This document shows positions 1-12,770 of a stretch of 64,000 nucleotides of DNA, piece after piece. Source of the stretch: Lepidurus packardi (taxonomy: Eukaryota > Arthropoda > Branchiopoda > Notostraca > Triopsidae); the NCBI GenBank assembly GCA_023053545.1, contig JAKZAN010000004.1, positions 9,052,001 to 9,116,000 on the forward strand. The letters run 5' to 3'. The notes beneath the pieces are model-generated. The model worked only from the letters and a program-made list of their open reading frames with translations, was not told the origin of the DNA and searched no databases. The position numbers and the translations under genes are program-made. Position 1 is the stretch's first letter. Each line of letters opens with the position of its first letter.

Positions 1-2385
1 GGTTGTTCTAAAGTGAAAATCAAGCCCCCATAGCCTATGTGATCTTGCAAATTCTGCCCCACGCCAGGCAAATCATGGACCAACGGTACTCCCACTTCTG
101 CAAGGTGATCTTTGGGGCCAATACCACTCAACATGAGTAGTTGAGGACTGTTGAAGCTCCCGGCTGATAAAATTACTTCTTTGCTTGCGTACGACTGCTG
201 TAACATCCCTAGTCTAACAAACTCCACTCCAATGACTCGTTTGGAATTCCCATATTCAAAAAGGAGCTTATTAACTTCTGCTCCCGTTGCTACATACAGG
301 TTTGAACGCCTGCGAGCTGGCTTTAAATAAGCTTTTGCTGTAGAACACCGTTTACCCTGTCGAATCGTACCCTGTGGGGTCATAAAGCCAGTCTGATTAG
401 CTCCATTACAGTCCCGGACTGGGTAACCCATTTCCTTCGCCGCATCCATGTATACATGTCCTAACGGCGATAACCAAGGTGCTTCCCCCACGGTTAAGTA
501 CCCGCCAGTTCCGTGATACCGCGTGGCGCTATACTCTGGATTCTGATTATCCTCCGCTTTGATGAAATATGGTAAGATTTCTTCATAACTCCAACCAGGA
601 TTTCCCGCAGCAGCCCAATTATCATAATCGTACTTGTTTCCTCTTGCATACCTAAGAAAAATGCAACAGTGTGTTAAGCTTTTCTGAAGATAGTAATTCA
701 TATATATTTTTTAACTTTAAATCTATTTTAATGTATAGTTAGATCTAATTACTTTCAGTTAAATTAGTTTTTAAAAATTAAATTGAAATTAAATTGAAGT
801 TTAGTATAACTATTATTATTATAATGTTCCTTCACATTTAATTCGTTATGAATTTATTTTGTTATGCTTCATTAAGCAAGTTAGTTCTTAGTTAAATAAC
901 TTTATGCAGTAGCCTAAGGAAAAACCTAGGAGTACCCTTTGCTTGTCCTAAATAACCTTAAGAAGTTCGGTTCAAAGCCAAGTTTATTTTTAGCATTTGA
1001 CTTAACAACAAAAGTTCAAGATGAGATATTAAAAAGTACCCGTAAGGGGTTAGCTTACGTTTGGTCTAAAATTAAGTTACCGTTATGCAGTGGCGTAACG
1101 AGGGTGGGGCAGCCAAGGCACGTACCCTGGGCGCCAACTTGAGGGTACGCCATTTTCATGGTACACGATACAAAAAGAGTGGAAGAAAAGGATTTAAACA
1201 AAATGGATGAGCTGAATGGACTAGGATGAATGCGTGCAGTTACCATGAAGTTACTGCATACGTTTGTTTTTACAAGAAAAGAGGCTGAGAATCATCAAGG
1301 AAACGCTTAACCGTATTCGTGTTGAGATTGATGAAAGATTCACTCGTCTTCATCAACTGGACCCAAAATTTGGATTTCTGTTAGATGTTAGCAGGTAACA
1401 TGACTTAAATGGAGTTCCTAGCATTTATGCCCAAGATAAATTAAGAAAAAGTTGTGTAAGCCTTGGCCAGTGTATATAAGTTATAGTAGTGATTCCAGTA
1501 GTAGTTGAGGGACTCCAACTTTACGAAGGAATACTCGACTGCCTATCGGCAATAAAATTCTGTCTACCGGCCTTTTCTAGCCGGTGATATCTAATGGAAA
1601 TCAAGAAGATGCACATTGGAATAATCGTTTTCAAGCGGCCAAAATGTTGTGATATTGCAATGTGATCAATTAAATTTACTTATGAATCATAAGTAACTTT
1701 ATGATTCATAGTCTCATTATTATATCATATCATAGTCATAGTCATATCATAGTCACAGTCATATAGCCATATCATAGTCTTATTATTCACAGTATTATTA
1801 ACCATAGTCAGGGGGTCGCCTGTTTTTCCTTTGCCCTGGGCGCCATTTAGACTCTTTGCGCCACTGCCGTTATGTGTTAGGAAAGAATGGGTTGTGGACC
1901 TACAACATATAATTCAGAACGCTGGTACCTCCCAGTACTTTCCCCCGGGGAAAATTACAGCGTTGGCCTTGAAACGCAAGGCAGGCCCTAGATTGAGGTT
2001 CAGCTTGGTATTTGTAATCCATAGGCGACAGTTGTAATGACCCCGCGACGGCTGGAATGTCTGAGTAGATGTTTTCCTCTAACCCAGCCTCTAGAAGCAA
2101 AATATTCCATTGAGGAATCTCCGACAAGCGCGAGGCTAGCACAGCTCCTGCCGACCCTCCTCCAATAATGATAAAGTCGTAATTTTGTTTCAGCAGCAAT
2201 CTTGGAGTGTACACTTTCCGAGCAAACGGACAAAACTCGTCCCACTGAAATATAGCTAGCAATACAAGCAGCACTGGAGCCACGGATAAACTCTGAGCAA
2301 ATATTACAAAATTGACTAGCAACACATTTAGATTAGGTAGATTGGCTACTTGGGCCCAACGAGGTATTGGTATTAGGACTAACAT
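1..2385 (-). CDS. GMC oxidoreductase (glucose dehydrogenase [FAD, quinone]-like), 5' part, truncated by window edge
   Basis: FAD-dependent glucose-methanol-choline oxidoreductase; in arthropods these oxidise sugars, alcohols or steroids at the cell surface or outside the cell, substrate unknown here. Exon 1 is 2385-1904 and exon 2 runs from 651 past position 1, giving about 377 residues in the window. An N-terminal hydrophobic stretch (about 18-46) suggests a signal or anchor. The dinucleotide-binding motif GGGSAG lies at 75-80 within YDFIIIGGGSAGAV, and GMC signature 1 (PRGKVLGGTS) at 146-155. Signature 2 (GSFNSPQLLMLSGIGP) is in exon 2. The intron (652-1903, phase 2) has donor gtaggt and acceptor ttcttag and splices MYML to YARGN; reading through the donor hits a TAG at once. 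A hAT transposon fills most of this intron. The paralog directly upstream on the same strand shows that this is a tandem family. The catalytic C-terminus is outside the window. Confidence 0.93.
1088..1866 (+). mobile_element. hAT-superfamily DNA transposon, deleted/non-autonomous, in GMC intron
   Basis: The 779-bp insert starts CAGTGGCGTAACGAG and its other end, read in reverse complement, starts CAGTGGCGCAAAGAG (13 of 15 identical terminal bases). It is flanked by a perfect 8-bp target-site duplication, CCGTTATG, at 1080-1087 and 1867-1874; 8-bp duplications and CAGTG-type ends are the hAT hallmark. Inside, 1276-1398 is open for 40 codons and reads like the FTRLHQLDPKFGFLLDV region of DUF4371/ZMYM-type hAT transposases, so the copy derives from an autonomous element but keeps only a fragment. 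The right end sits about 30 bp from the splice donor of the host gene. Superfamily is secure from ends plus duplication; the exact family is not assignable here. Confidence 0.9.
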
Positions 2386-4116
2386 AGTGAACAGTCAATT
2401 GAAACTTGAACTCCTGTCTTTTATTGGAGACTGTACCAGCTAGGTCTAACCCTATAGGCAAACTAAAACTTCACAAAGAAAAGGTGTTGCAAAGAAAAAG
2501 TATATGTGCGAAAGGTTTAAACGTGCTTTCTTTCTTTTTTTTCTGTCTCTTCTTTCATTCGTGCACTTATCAAGTCTAGTGAAAACGGACTCAAATGAAC
2601 CCTCCGAAAGGCTTATCGGATGGAATCAGCCAGGCGTTAAACCAGCACTAAGCAAACAGCAATGAAGTATAAGTATAGAAGGGGAAAAAAAGTTATTGAA
2701 TTTTCGTGCAAAAAAATGGTCAAAAAGAAATAGATGGAGAAACTTGAGCTTAAATACGAAGGAATTGCGTCTGGAATTCATTCAGTCGATTATAATGGAA
2801 AATGTTATTTTTAAAAAATAAGGAAAATCAATATTCACTAGCATAAATTTACAGATTATCCAACATTATTTCATACAGGTTTATAAAATATTAAATCACG
2901 TAACATATGCTACTCAATTTCTGTATGTATATTCCAAACAAATAGTAAATCATTTGAGCTTAAAAAATTACTATCGAATTACTATCTGAATTTAAATCAT
3001 AAAAATATATATGTAAGTCTTTCGAAAATAATATTTCTATAAATTTTTCTTGAAGCTTAATTAATTGCGAACTTCCAATGGGTATTACCAGAAACTTAAA
3101 AAATAACATGTTTTACAATGTGAATCTATGTAAAGTAATAAATCATATTGAAAGTTTGAAATCACGTTAAAAATAAATACACTCAATAAGAACCGTTAAG
3201 GATTAAGCAACGCCATTTATCATATTGCAATTCTTATGGGAGGCGGTTGACCCTTTAGAAGTTATAATCCTTAAAAACGAGCTCAAAGGGACAACATTTG
3301 ATATTGGTATAATCCATCAAAGGCGTTCAAACTTTCAAGGATGAACCTGCTGCCTTGACCATGAAAAAAAACTGCCTTCCTTTTATGTATAGCTTTTGGC
3401 TGGATCAAGGTGTTTCTTCGTTCCGAAAATTTACGTATTCAAGACGGGGAACGGCCTGACACCAGTTTTGACAATCCCTTTTAAGGGCTACGGAGGGACA
3501 AATTCTTTGTTTCCCTCCATACGGACGGTATCCAGTTTCAGGATTGACTCGTCGCTCCTATAACCTTCGCCTCGGTACAGGGTACGGTAGGATCTGGTTT
3601 TTGGTCCGTGTCGTATTAGACTTGCGACAATATTACCTACCAACATGCGTAATTATAACAATATCAAACTGACAACAAGCTTGGAGCGAGAACTAGTTTC
3701 GTTCCACGCATACAACCAACTTGCCCAGTAAAAGTCAAATAACAAAATATAAACAATAAAAAAATATTAATTTCAAAAACGCAAAAAAATAAGAAACAAC
3801 GTACTGTACTTTGTACAACGATTAACAAGCATTCATAATTTTAAAAATAAGTTACAAACGCACCAAGAAGTTAATAAATTAATAAATAAAATCACGATGA
3901 AACAGAAATATAAACAAACCACTGTTGACATGTCACGTGGAATTGTAACCAATAGGTAATAGGAGAGTTCTCTTCACATTTATCTAATTCCATCAATTTC
4001 TTATGTAAATCCCCACACTAAAAGATGCTTGAAATAGCGAACACATAGTGCGTTGTTATACAATACTTATTGAACTATCCTAATCTAAACATTTCTTAAT
4101 ACCTTTATAGTACCAT
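2386..4116. other. Intergenic region between the two GMC genes
   Basis: No open frame with coding character. AT-rich, with poly-A runs near 3720-3900 and scattered short repeats. It must hold the promoter of the gene starting at 2385 and the 3' UTR of the gene ending at 4117. I see no clear TATA/initiator pair. Confidence 0.6.
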
Positions 4117-6674
4117 TCAGCTATCTACGGTATCGTTATGGAAGGGGGAGGAGTCAATTTCATTCTCCCCCAGCTGCATATTACGTTTCCTCTGACCCAG
4201 CCATTTATCTTTGACCATATCTGCAGCCTTTTCTGCAATCATGATTACTGGCGCATTGGTATTGCCCGAGACTACATCAGGGAATACACTGGCGTCAACG
4301 ACTCGCAGATTCTCGATTCCATGGACCAATAACTGAGGACTAACTACCGCCGTCGGGTCGGTTGAGGGTCCCATTTTGCAGGTGCAGCTGAAGTGGTAAA
4401 AAGTGACGGTCATTTGGCGTACTAAGCAATCCCAGTACTCGTCGCTCGCAAAAGGTATCGCTTCACAGCCCGGGTAAGGGGTCGTGTACAACTGCGTATT
4501 GAACCTTTTATACGCATTAGTTTGGGTCAACTGAACCGCCAATTTCACTCCTTCTACCAAGATTTTGGCATCGATGTCTTCCGTCAAGTACCGAGGATCG
4601 ATGACAGGTGGTTCAAAGGGATTTGTATTGCGTAGACGGATCGTACCTTTCGATTTCGGCCGTAGTAGAGTTGGGTTGATGGAAAACACTTCCATTTTGT
4701 TTACAGGGTCGTAGAATTTTCGCCATACGTCATCCCGTATGTTGTAGTTATTTCGTACGCTGGTGCCGCCATCTGACGTCGGTGATCCAGACACATAATG
4801 GAACTCCATATCAGGGAAATCTAGCGCCGGGTTAGCGTACTTGGTATTCAACCATGCTAATCCCTCTACGGCGCCTAATACCGTGAAGGGGCCGTTGCGG
4901 TGCAATGTGTAGTTGAGTACGTTGTTGAGCTTGAGTAATCGGCCTTCTTTGATCGTAATCGGCTTGTCGATAGTAAAAAGGAGCCCTCCGACGGCAATAT
5001 GATCCTGTAAATTATCGCCTACGGGCAGCTCTTTGATAACGCTGATTCCCAAGCTTTCTAAATGAGATCTAGGTCCTACACCACTTAACATGAGCAACTG
5101 CGGGCTGTTGATGGCTCCTGCGCACAGAATTACTTCTTTCTTCGCAGTAATGGTGTGGATCTTGCCAAAGCGGATGAATTTAACGCCATAGGCTTTCTTG
5201 GTCTCTGGGTTAATTAGGATTTTCATGACGGTTGACTTTTTGGCTAAGTGGAGATTCGGACGAGTGCGAGCTGGTCGTAAAAATGCCTTTTCAGTGGAGC
5301 AACGGGCTCCGTCGCGAAGAGTACCCTGCGGGTGGGTGAATAGTGTTTGCGTAGGGCCGTTAATGTCCCCAACTTTATAGCCTAACTCGACGGCTCCTTC
5401 AAGGAATGCGTCAACTAATTCAGTGCGGTAACCAGGTGTCTCGATTGTCAGATACCCGCCGGTCGAGTGGTACTTCCTATCCATGGCGTATTCCGGGTTG
5501 CGTTGGTCCTCGGATTTCAGGAAGTAGGGTAAGACGTGGTCCCAACCCCAACCGGTATTGCCTGCGGCGGCCCAATTGTCGTAATCGCGCGGGTTACCTC
5601 GCACGTACAGCATGTAGTTAAGTACCTATAAAACAGGAAATCAAAGTTATTAATCCAAGTCAAAAATAATTTTATATCGTAATTTTGGACCACTAGAAAA
5701 CGTTCGATTTTTTACCTTAAACCCTTTCTCCAAAAATTTCCTAAGATGATTAAACTTACTAGTATTTTTTTTTAAGTTTCCAATTTCAACTGTTTGTACA
5801 ATATTTGAATTCAATGATCTACGAAATTATAATTTAACACTGCACAAAAATAATTTCTATTTTTCGTAATGAATTAGTTATTAATCTGTTCGTTAATTCG
5901 TTCTGGAGAATTGTTACAGATTTTCTAGAGAAGTCTTTGAATTTCCTTTGGGAAATTCAAAGAATTCAAAAGTCATTGTCGAATGCAAAGAATTGATTAC
6001 ATAAAGATATGACGATTGCCAATTCTATACCTGAGTTTAACAATCTTTATTTTCTTCCTAGGAAGAGAATAAAGCATGCTGAAAAACGAGGAGAGGAATC
6101 TGTATGATATGTACTATAATTCAGTGTTGCTCTAGATCACTCTTGGCCAAGAAGCGAACGTTTTCTAATTTATTCGTGCTTCTTTTTTCAGCCTTACCGA
6201 ACTCCCGCCGAGAACTTTGCCTCTAGGCCAATTGCAACGTCGGTCATTGAAACCCAGACACGCTCTTTCTTGAGGTTCGGTTTGATATTTCCAGTCGTAA
6301 TAGGTCAACTGGTTAATTGACGCAAAGGCAGGGACATCGGTAAGGAAATTGCCATCCGTACCAGCTTCAATGAGTAATGTCGACCAATCCGGCATTTCCG
6401 TTAAGCGGTTCGCCATAACTGCGCCGCCTGAACCCGCACCCACAACAATGAAATCATATTCACGGTTGAAAATGAGCTTCTCTTTGAGCCGAGCGCCAGG
6501 AGATATGTCCTCGTGGCGATACATTGCCAGCATGAGTAGGAAAAACGGGAAAAGCCACACAATCTGGAATCCAAATCTCACGTATCCCGCCAACACTTGC
6601 GAGCTGGGGATTGTATAGAATGGAATGCGTGTGAAAAGCTTCTCAATGAACACCATTTTTCTCAAGTTTAGCAC
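4117..6674 (-). CDS. GMC oxidoreductase (glucose dehydrogenase-like), complete
   Basis: Complete two-exon gene: 6674-6198 and 5625-4117, phase-0 intron (donor gtaagg, acceptor tttatag), 661 residues, the normal length for arthropod GMC enzymes with an N-terminal anchor. A hydrophobic segment at about 35-51 fits a membrane anchor or signal. The FAD motif is GAGSGG at 79-84, signature 1 PRGKVLGGSS at 150-159, and signature 2 GAINSPQLLMLSGVGP at 329-344. The catalytic His is in FYHFSCTCKMG (about residue 570), followed by the SGNTNAP segment (about 614) that carries the second active-site residue of the family. All key motifs are intact, so it should be an active oxidoreductase; substrate is unknown. 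The start could alternatively be Met7. It lies head-to-tail with the related gene ending beyond the left edge, but its intron is about 17 nt upstream of that gene's equivalent. Confidence 0.95.
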
Positions 6675-8943
6675 GCTATTTCACTAAAACAACGGTCTTC
6701 AAGAAGCTCTTTCCAAAACTACCCACTTGAACGCGTCCAAGTCAATCTTTCCTTGACTTTAAACTTAATCCAAATTTGACTAACTCGAGTATTAACTAGA
6801 CAAATGTGTGATGCTTCGCATTCGATATTACAGTGAAAATGAATAAAAAGGCAAGACTTAGGATAGGTTCACAGGCCCAAGCAAATGGCTATCTAGTACT
6901 CCGAACGGGAACTGAGGCTCGCGCTAAGAAGTCGTTTGTCTTTATAATCGAACCGGATATTTGGATGGAATTCTTAAAAAGCTTAAGAGCGTGCACCTGA
7001 CCATGATGCAAGGTTACGACTGACTACGAGAGAAACGAGAATGGCAGAAGAAGCTGACCAAGTGAGTTTTTTTCTAGCGCTTGGCCCGTTCCTGCCAATA
7101 GTCCTCCTTTTCTTTTTTTACTGTCTTTTCCCTGTTCAGGTGTGGGGTGACTACTTTTTCCCGCTCTTATGCTCGAGCCAACGCCGTTTTTCCTGCCAGG
7201 CTATACATCGTCACAAAAGTAGGCTACCCTACATTTCACCAGGTTCAAACTGCCCTACACATACAGTGAAAACCGCTTAGCATGAAAAACCTTTTAACAC
7301 AAAATGGTATTCCGGTCCGGACAAAACGCTATGCATTTCCATACATTTGTTTCCTTTTATCACGAAAAAAAAAAACACTTAACACGAAAAAAATTCGCGT
7401 CGTGGAGGAACGACAAGGTAGTTTTCTTGCGAAAAAATATTTTTGGGCGACAAAATACTTTTCTCTACTTACCAACCGTTTCCTTCTGCCAGTGGCAAGG
7501 GTTGTAGAGCCTTAGTACCATCCCAAACTTAAGTTCAAATTTGTGTCTTTCTTTAGGAAGATTTTTGTCTTTCTTTTGTTTAGGAAGGCAAAAGTAACAG
7601 CAGCAAAGCAAGACAAAAATAAGAACATCATCGTGACTAAACGGTTTTTGGAGTCTTCTTTCTTTTTTAAATGTGTACCAGTTTAGATAATTAAATACCA
7701 GATGGGACCGAGATGAATCTTGTATAGCTCCTGTGTAAATGTATGCAAACCATTTATAAGATTTCCTTGGAAGTTTAAAAGTCAGCACAGCCCCATGAAA
7801 AGTCTGAAGACAGTGGACTTTACCTACTTTATTGCGACCAGAGTTGGTAAGGATTTGCATAACGGTTATTATGTACCATCATGCAATTGAACGTTTTATC
7901 TTCTCACAGTTGAGTCAGCTGTGGCATTGCACTTTTCCCCCCCAAGTTCAAGGAGCTTCAGACCGGTTTCGATTTAGACTGGTGATGTCTACGTGAGTAT
8001 AGGTAGGCTACCCAGCTGTTGCTTTAGGCACTACCAATGTACCCTACCTTGTATGCACTCCAACTAGATCAAGAAGTAGCTAAAAAAATTGCCTTAATAA
8101 ATTTCCTGGAGTGTACCTGTTTACAAATTCCTGAACAGTTTCATTTGCTTATTTGAAGGAATAAATCAGTCTCGATTTTTCTACCGGTATTCCAATCCCA
8201 TGGCTGACCTTAGGCGGCCTAGATTACATCAGGTTGCAGTGAATACATACATGGGATGCTCAAGATACCACAGAGCTTACAAAGTTAGCTGAACAGAAAA
8301 GCGTGCTTCTTCCTCTTTTTGTTCTTACTTTTAGAGCTATAGGCACCCTAAAATTGTTTCCAATGAGAAACGAGCCTTACATTGTGCTAAAGGAAAAGGA
8401 TCTCCCGCAGCTCCCGCAGTGGGTCACCTAACGGTCAGGTCTTCTCCTATGCAGTACAGGATATTTGTCAGAGAATACAAAGCTCCTCCTCTTAGAATGC
8501 ACCTACGTGAGGACAAGAAACTCGTCTTCGAATCCCACGTGCCGATCTCGCGGCTTACGAAACCCAGTTTTCGCACAGTAACGACTCTGTCGTATTGCCA
8601 GCGGGGCTTTTATCTTATGGGACATCCAATTTCCCCTTGCTTACCATCCAGGAAAAAGGGGTTGTAGGTAAGTTAAAAGTATGTGTGAGCCCCTTTTTTT
8701 TATTTTTAAAGTGAAATATGGCTTTTCCCATGAGTTCTTACCTGCGAATCCTCACGTTTTCTTTTACATGGGACAATTGTGTAGTTCTCTAAGAGTGGGA
8801 ACTAGGGAGATTCTTAATCAATTTCTTTAATCAAATTGCAGTGTATTCTTTCACAAACGCCCCCTAAAGATGGGCACAAGTCACGTAGGCAAAGGGTATT
8901 TTTATTCCTAACGGTTTTTTTCTTTTCATTCCTAGATTCTTAA
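6675..8943. other. Intergenic region between GMC gene and EED
   Basis: No gene recognised. One possible start is an ATG in good context at 7041 (MAEEADQ followed directly by gtgagt), which could be a short first coding exon or chance; no matching second exon was found in the 1.9 kb before EED. The open frames at 7465-7860 (-) and 8419-8667 (+) look random, with no family resemblance and no splice support. Long T/A runs are frequent. Confidence 0.4.
8901..8906 (-). terminator. Poly(A) signal of EED
   Basis: AATAAA on the minus strand about 40 nt downstream of the EED stop codon at 8944; the first canonical signal after the gene. Confidence 0.55.
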
Positions 8944-11704
8944 TCATGGAAAATGTTGCCGGTCCCATCGCCAGACGGTCCCGTCGTCACAGACGCAAAT
9001 AAGCACGTTGCCGTTTCGGCTGAGCGCAGTTTGCCGGATGGCTGAAGTGCACTTGGGGTGAGTTAAGACAATGTGACGAGCCGCTTTAGGGTCTTCCAAG
9101 TCCAAATCCCAAACATAGGTCCTACCCGCTTGGTTACCTAACGCCAATACCTTTTTAAAGGGGAAAAAAAAACAGAACCGCAATTAAGAACCAGTTTATT
9201 AGTCTAGATCCATAGTTTGAGAGAATTAAGTACAACCCAGTTCTTTACCTTATTCCATGCGTCGACGGAAAAACGCATGAACCAGATCTCGCAGTCACGA
9301 TAGTCGAAGCAATGGATAAGAGTAACGTCGTTTTGGTTATGCTTTAGTTCCGTGTCTTGCAAACTTCCTGGTTTCCAACAAACGATACTATTCTGGCATG
9401 ACTGCGTAAGGAAAGGAAAAAAGCTACAAAACGGATCTATAATTTAGGGACTCGAAAAGTTTTTCCCGTCATTTTTCAATCATATCCGTCATTTTTTAAA
9501 AACAAAAACAAAAGAAAACAATAAATAAAAAATAGATAAATAAGAAAAGCAAGTTAAGAATAAAAATTGGAGAAGGGGGAAAAATTGTAACGTTACTTTG
9601 GATAGGACAAAATTGCCTATTAGACGAACACAATCAACGTAATTGCGATGGATATCGCGTGTAGAAAAGTCCGGGAAATGTTCTCGAACTGATTTGAAAG
9701 GTCCGCGGTTTTTGTTCATTTGGAAATTGTAAGACGCTCGAATTGCTTCTTGCAATTCTGGTTTGTCCAACCGCCAGATCTTTATCGAGTGGTCCATACC
9801 GCATGAAATTATTCTGGTCCCGTTGGTGTCGAAATCCTTTTTTTTTGGTAAAAGTAAAAAGAAAATCCTCCTTTTGTTAAAATTATTTCTTACGCAAATC
9901 CGTGAATTTTACAAGAATTTTCATCGATTATTATATACTTAGTTGAACTTTTTCGAATGTTGCTTCGTAAAACTTCCCACGATGAAAATATCGAGGTTTG
10001 CTTATAGAACTGCCAAGCTTGCAAAATCTTTTCCAACAAAGAAAATGCAAACGATAGAAATCGCGGAGAGCGCGACCAAGACCATGACCAAAAAATTAAA
10101 TAGCGGAACTATTAATTCAAAACTTTTACTTAAACAAAATTGTTTTCTGTTTTCAAGTTAGTGCAGCACGAGAGTGAGCTTTAAGTCAAATTATACTTAA
10201 AAAGTTTGACACTGCTCTATCTCTTACTTTCAAAGTGAAAGAGTAAGGCTTAACTGAAACTAGCAAGTTAAAAGTGACATTAAATTTCGAAGTAAGATTA
10301 TAAAAGAAAAGAAATAGAATATTTTTAAACAACAGCATAAAATATCAAACTTACAGCGCTTAAGACTTCATCTCGGTGACCTTCTACGCCACCAAAAATG
10401 GCAATACATTGGTCAGTGCGAATATTCCATAACCTTAAAGTATGGTCCTTGGACACGGAAAGCAATAATGACGGTTCCAAGGGATGAAATGCGATTTCGT
10501 TAATGGCATGGCCGTGTCCTACATCAGGGAAAACACAAAAGGGGGTCGATTAGGAAGCGTGTGAGTCCCAACGGGACTTGCCTGTCTTATTATAGTCCAA
10601 AGTCATTTTAAAAAAGGACTACTTTAATCAAAACGAATAAATAAAAAGGGATTGGGAAAGAAAACAATTGAAACGAATTTCTGGGAAAGCTAATTACCGA
10701 TATAATGCTTGATGCAAAGCATGGCTGCTGGACTAAACAAGCGTATTATCCCTCTGGAACCTGCAGCTGCCAACAAAGGTTTTCCTGTTTCTTCATCGTA
10801 TGACCAAGCTACCGTGTAATAGAGTTCTTCGGGCTGTCAAATAAACGCAAAAATTTACCTTCCGTTATAAATATAACTGTAAAATCTTAAAATTAAAAGA
10901 AAATACTAACTAAACGCAAATATTCGACAAAGTTATGTTTGTGTTACAAGGAAGTTTGCTTAACCGTGTCTCAATATCGGGTTTCGGATCTTTCTCTACT
11001 TTGAACGTTTAAATCCTTTTCTGCATAGGATTTCAGTTGTTAGAAATTGAAAAGTCAATATTAGGTAAAGGAAGTGGACGGGAAAAAAACTTACATCCGG
11101 ATCGGCGTAACATTGTAAGATACGTATCCCGCCACCTTCGGGGCATTCGTAAATTGTTACGCGGTTGCTGCCCGCTGTAGCGAAAATTAACGGCTGACCT
11201 TCTCTCAAAACGTGGTTGAATTGGACACCAAAGATGTTCTGGCCATGATTCTCTTTCACATAGCAACTAAACAAAGCGCATCAAAAGAGTTTAGGGCATT
11301 TTTCAGGAACGATTTAAGGCGCTTTACTTAAACTGATATGCAATTTTACTGGATCTAATAGCTCTTCTTCGGCTTTTTCTGGCTCTCTTGGCAGTTTGGG
11401 TGGGAGTGTCGCTTCTGGAGGCAGTGTCGATTGTAGAAGTGCTTCCTATGCTAGATGTTTCCTAAGAATTAAGATGAATTGTTTAGGCTTTTCTTTGGAA
11501 ATAAAAGCTGAAAGTTTACCTTTTCAGGTAGGTAGAGGATATTACCACAAAGAATAATAGTCAGAAGTCACTTTAACGTAAGTTAACTTTTAGTACACAC
11601 AGACCAAGCAAACAAAAAAACATGATTTATCTAGCTTTAAGACTTACAATTTCGTCACCCGAGTCTTCCACATCCACAGTGCTGTTCTCACTGGATTTTT
11701 TCAT
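8944..11704 (-). CDS. eed: Polycomb protein EED / extra sexcombs (PRC2 subunit)
   Basis: WD40 subunit of Polycomb repressive complex 2, which binds trimethylated histone H3K27 and stimulates the methyltransferase; nuclear. Eight exons: 11704-11648, 11461-11328, 11266-11095, 10833-10698, 10518-10355, 9836-9597, 9401-9249, 9150-8944, all with GT-AG sites and compatible phases, 420 residues (vertebrate EED is about 441). Residues 1-60 are a Ser/Thr-rich, then Arg/Lys-rich disordered tail. The beta-propeller follows, with hallmark strings [83 protein letters not shown] and AIRQTALSR, ending in VWRWDR, which are near-diagnostic of EED/ESC. It lies 298 bp downstream of NDUFAF4 on the same strand. 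No broken exon or missing blade was seen. Confidence 0.96.
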
Positions 11705-11964
11705 AGTCTATTTCGTTGGTATGTTACTGCATCAGTTAAAGAAGGAATAATGTCAAAGGTATCACACAGTATAATTACTATAACACATTTTTTGGCATGT
11801 CTACGCTTCGAATATTCAATTTTGTAGTCATTCACAAAAGAAGCCCAAAGGCGGGAATCGATCCACACTATATCGATAATTGTATACTGCGGTCTGTACA
11901 CCAAGGCGCCGAATTCGAAATCTTTGGTTTAATATTTCAAATAAACGACTTCGACGGAACATTA

Positions 11965-11970
11965 TTTATT
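11965..11970 (-). terminator. Poly(A) signal of NDUFAF4
   Basis: AATAAA on the minus strand, 32 nt past the NDUFAF4 stop at 12002 and upstream of the EED start, so the two genes can make separate transcripts although only about 300 bp apart. Confidence 0.5.
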
Positions 11971-12001
11971 ACTACAATATAGTTAAAAGATTAGAGAAGT
12001 G

Positions 12002-12770
12002 TCAGGATGGTTCAGAACCAGCTTTGGATTCTGGTTTAGACGGTACAGCCAACATTTTCAGAGACTTGCTTCCATCCTTGGAAGTTAATTGAGTCTTTTT
12101 AGTATCTGCAGGCATGTGCAGCTCAAACATTCTAAAATACTTCACGATATTTCCTAAGAAAAATGGTGCAATATAATAAGGATTGCAAAAAATTTCGGCG
12201 CTTACTTGCTCTCTCTAAATCGATATTATATTTGTGAGCTAAAGATTCAAGTTGCTGAGGCTCAACAGAATTTGTACGACAGTCGCCTAGCATATGCATT
12301 GCTTGTCGGATGGTAATTTTGCCCACAGTAACTCGCTCCGGTTCTTCGAAACCATATTCTGGACTTTCTACAAAATTTTTCCTATGGGGCAAGGACCGAT
12401 TTACAACCTCACCCTTATCGAGCTTCTACAAATAAGAAACATTAGAAAGAAAGAAAAATAGTTACATTTTAAGATTACTTTGGGTGCAATATCCTCTGAG
12501 GTGACGTAGACATCTTTTAGCCTCTTATTTAGCGACTCATCTTTCTCATCTAATATTCCAGCTAGCTCCGGGATACCTAAACAGAGTAGAATAATTAAAC
12601 AAAAAAAAAGAAAAAGATAATTAACCTTGTTTCATCGCTTCGACTTGTTTTTCTACTGACGGGTGCCAGGGTGCTGGTTTAGGTTTGTCTTGAGATATTA
12701 CTTTATGCGCTCTTGCTTCAACCGCAAAATTCCGCAGTGGTTTCGTTATTGTGGACAAAACTTTGCCCAT
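12002..12770 (-). CDS. NDUFAF4: NDUFAF4-like mitochondrial complex I assembly factor
   Basis: Assembly factor for the Q-module of NADH:ubiquinone oxidoreductase; acts at the matrix face of the inner mitochondrial membrane. Four exons: 12770-12626, 12576-12479, 12425-12206, 12153-12002, phases 1, 0, 1, giving 204 residues (human 175; the extra length is mostly a Lys/Ser-rich C-terminal tail). Recognised from the basic N-terminus with RNFAVEARAHKVIS and PAPWHPS, the central LKDVYVTSED, the VTVGKITIRQAMHML block and NIVKYFRMFELHMP near the C-terminus, which follow the family order. The protein starts MGKVLS, which fits an N-myristoylation consensus. The last intron is only 52 bp. It lies between DGCR6 (158 bp upstream) and EED, all on the same strand. 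Confidence 0.88.

Noticed and set aside
11840-11930. T-arm-like ggcgggaatcgatcc and a 67-codon minus ORF upstream of EED
   Set aside because: No tRNA fold, and the ORF has no family resemblance; it is more likely UTR between EED and NDUFAF4.
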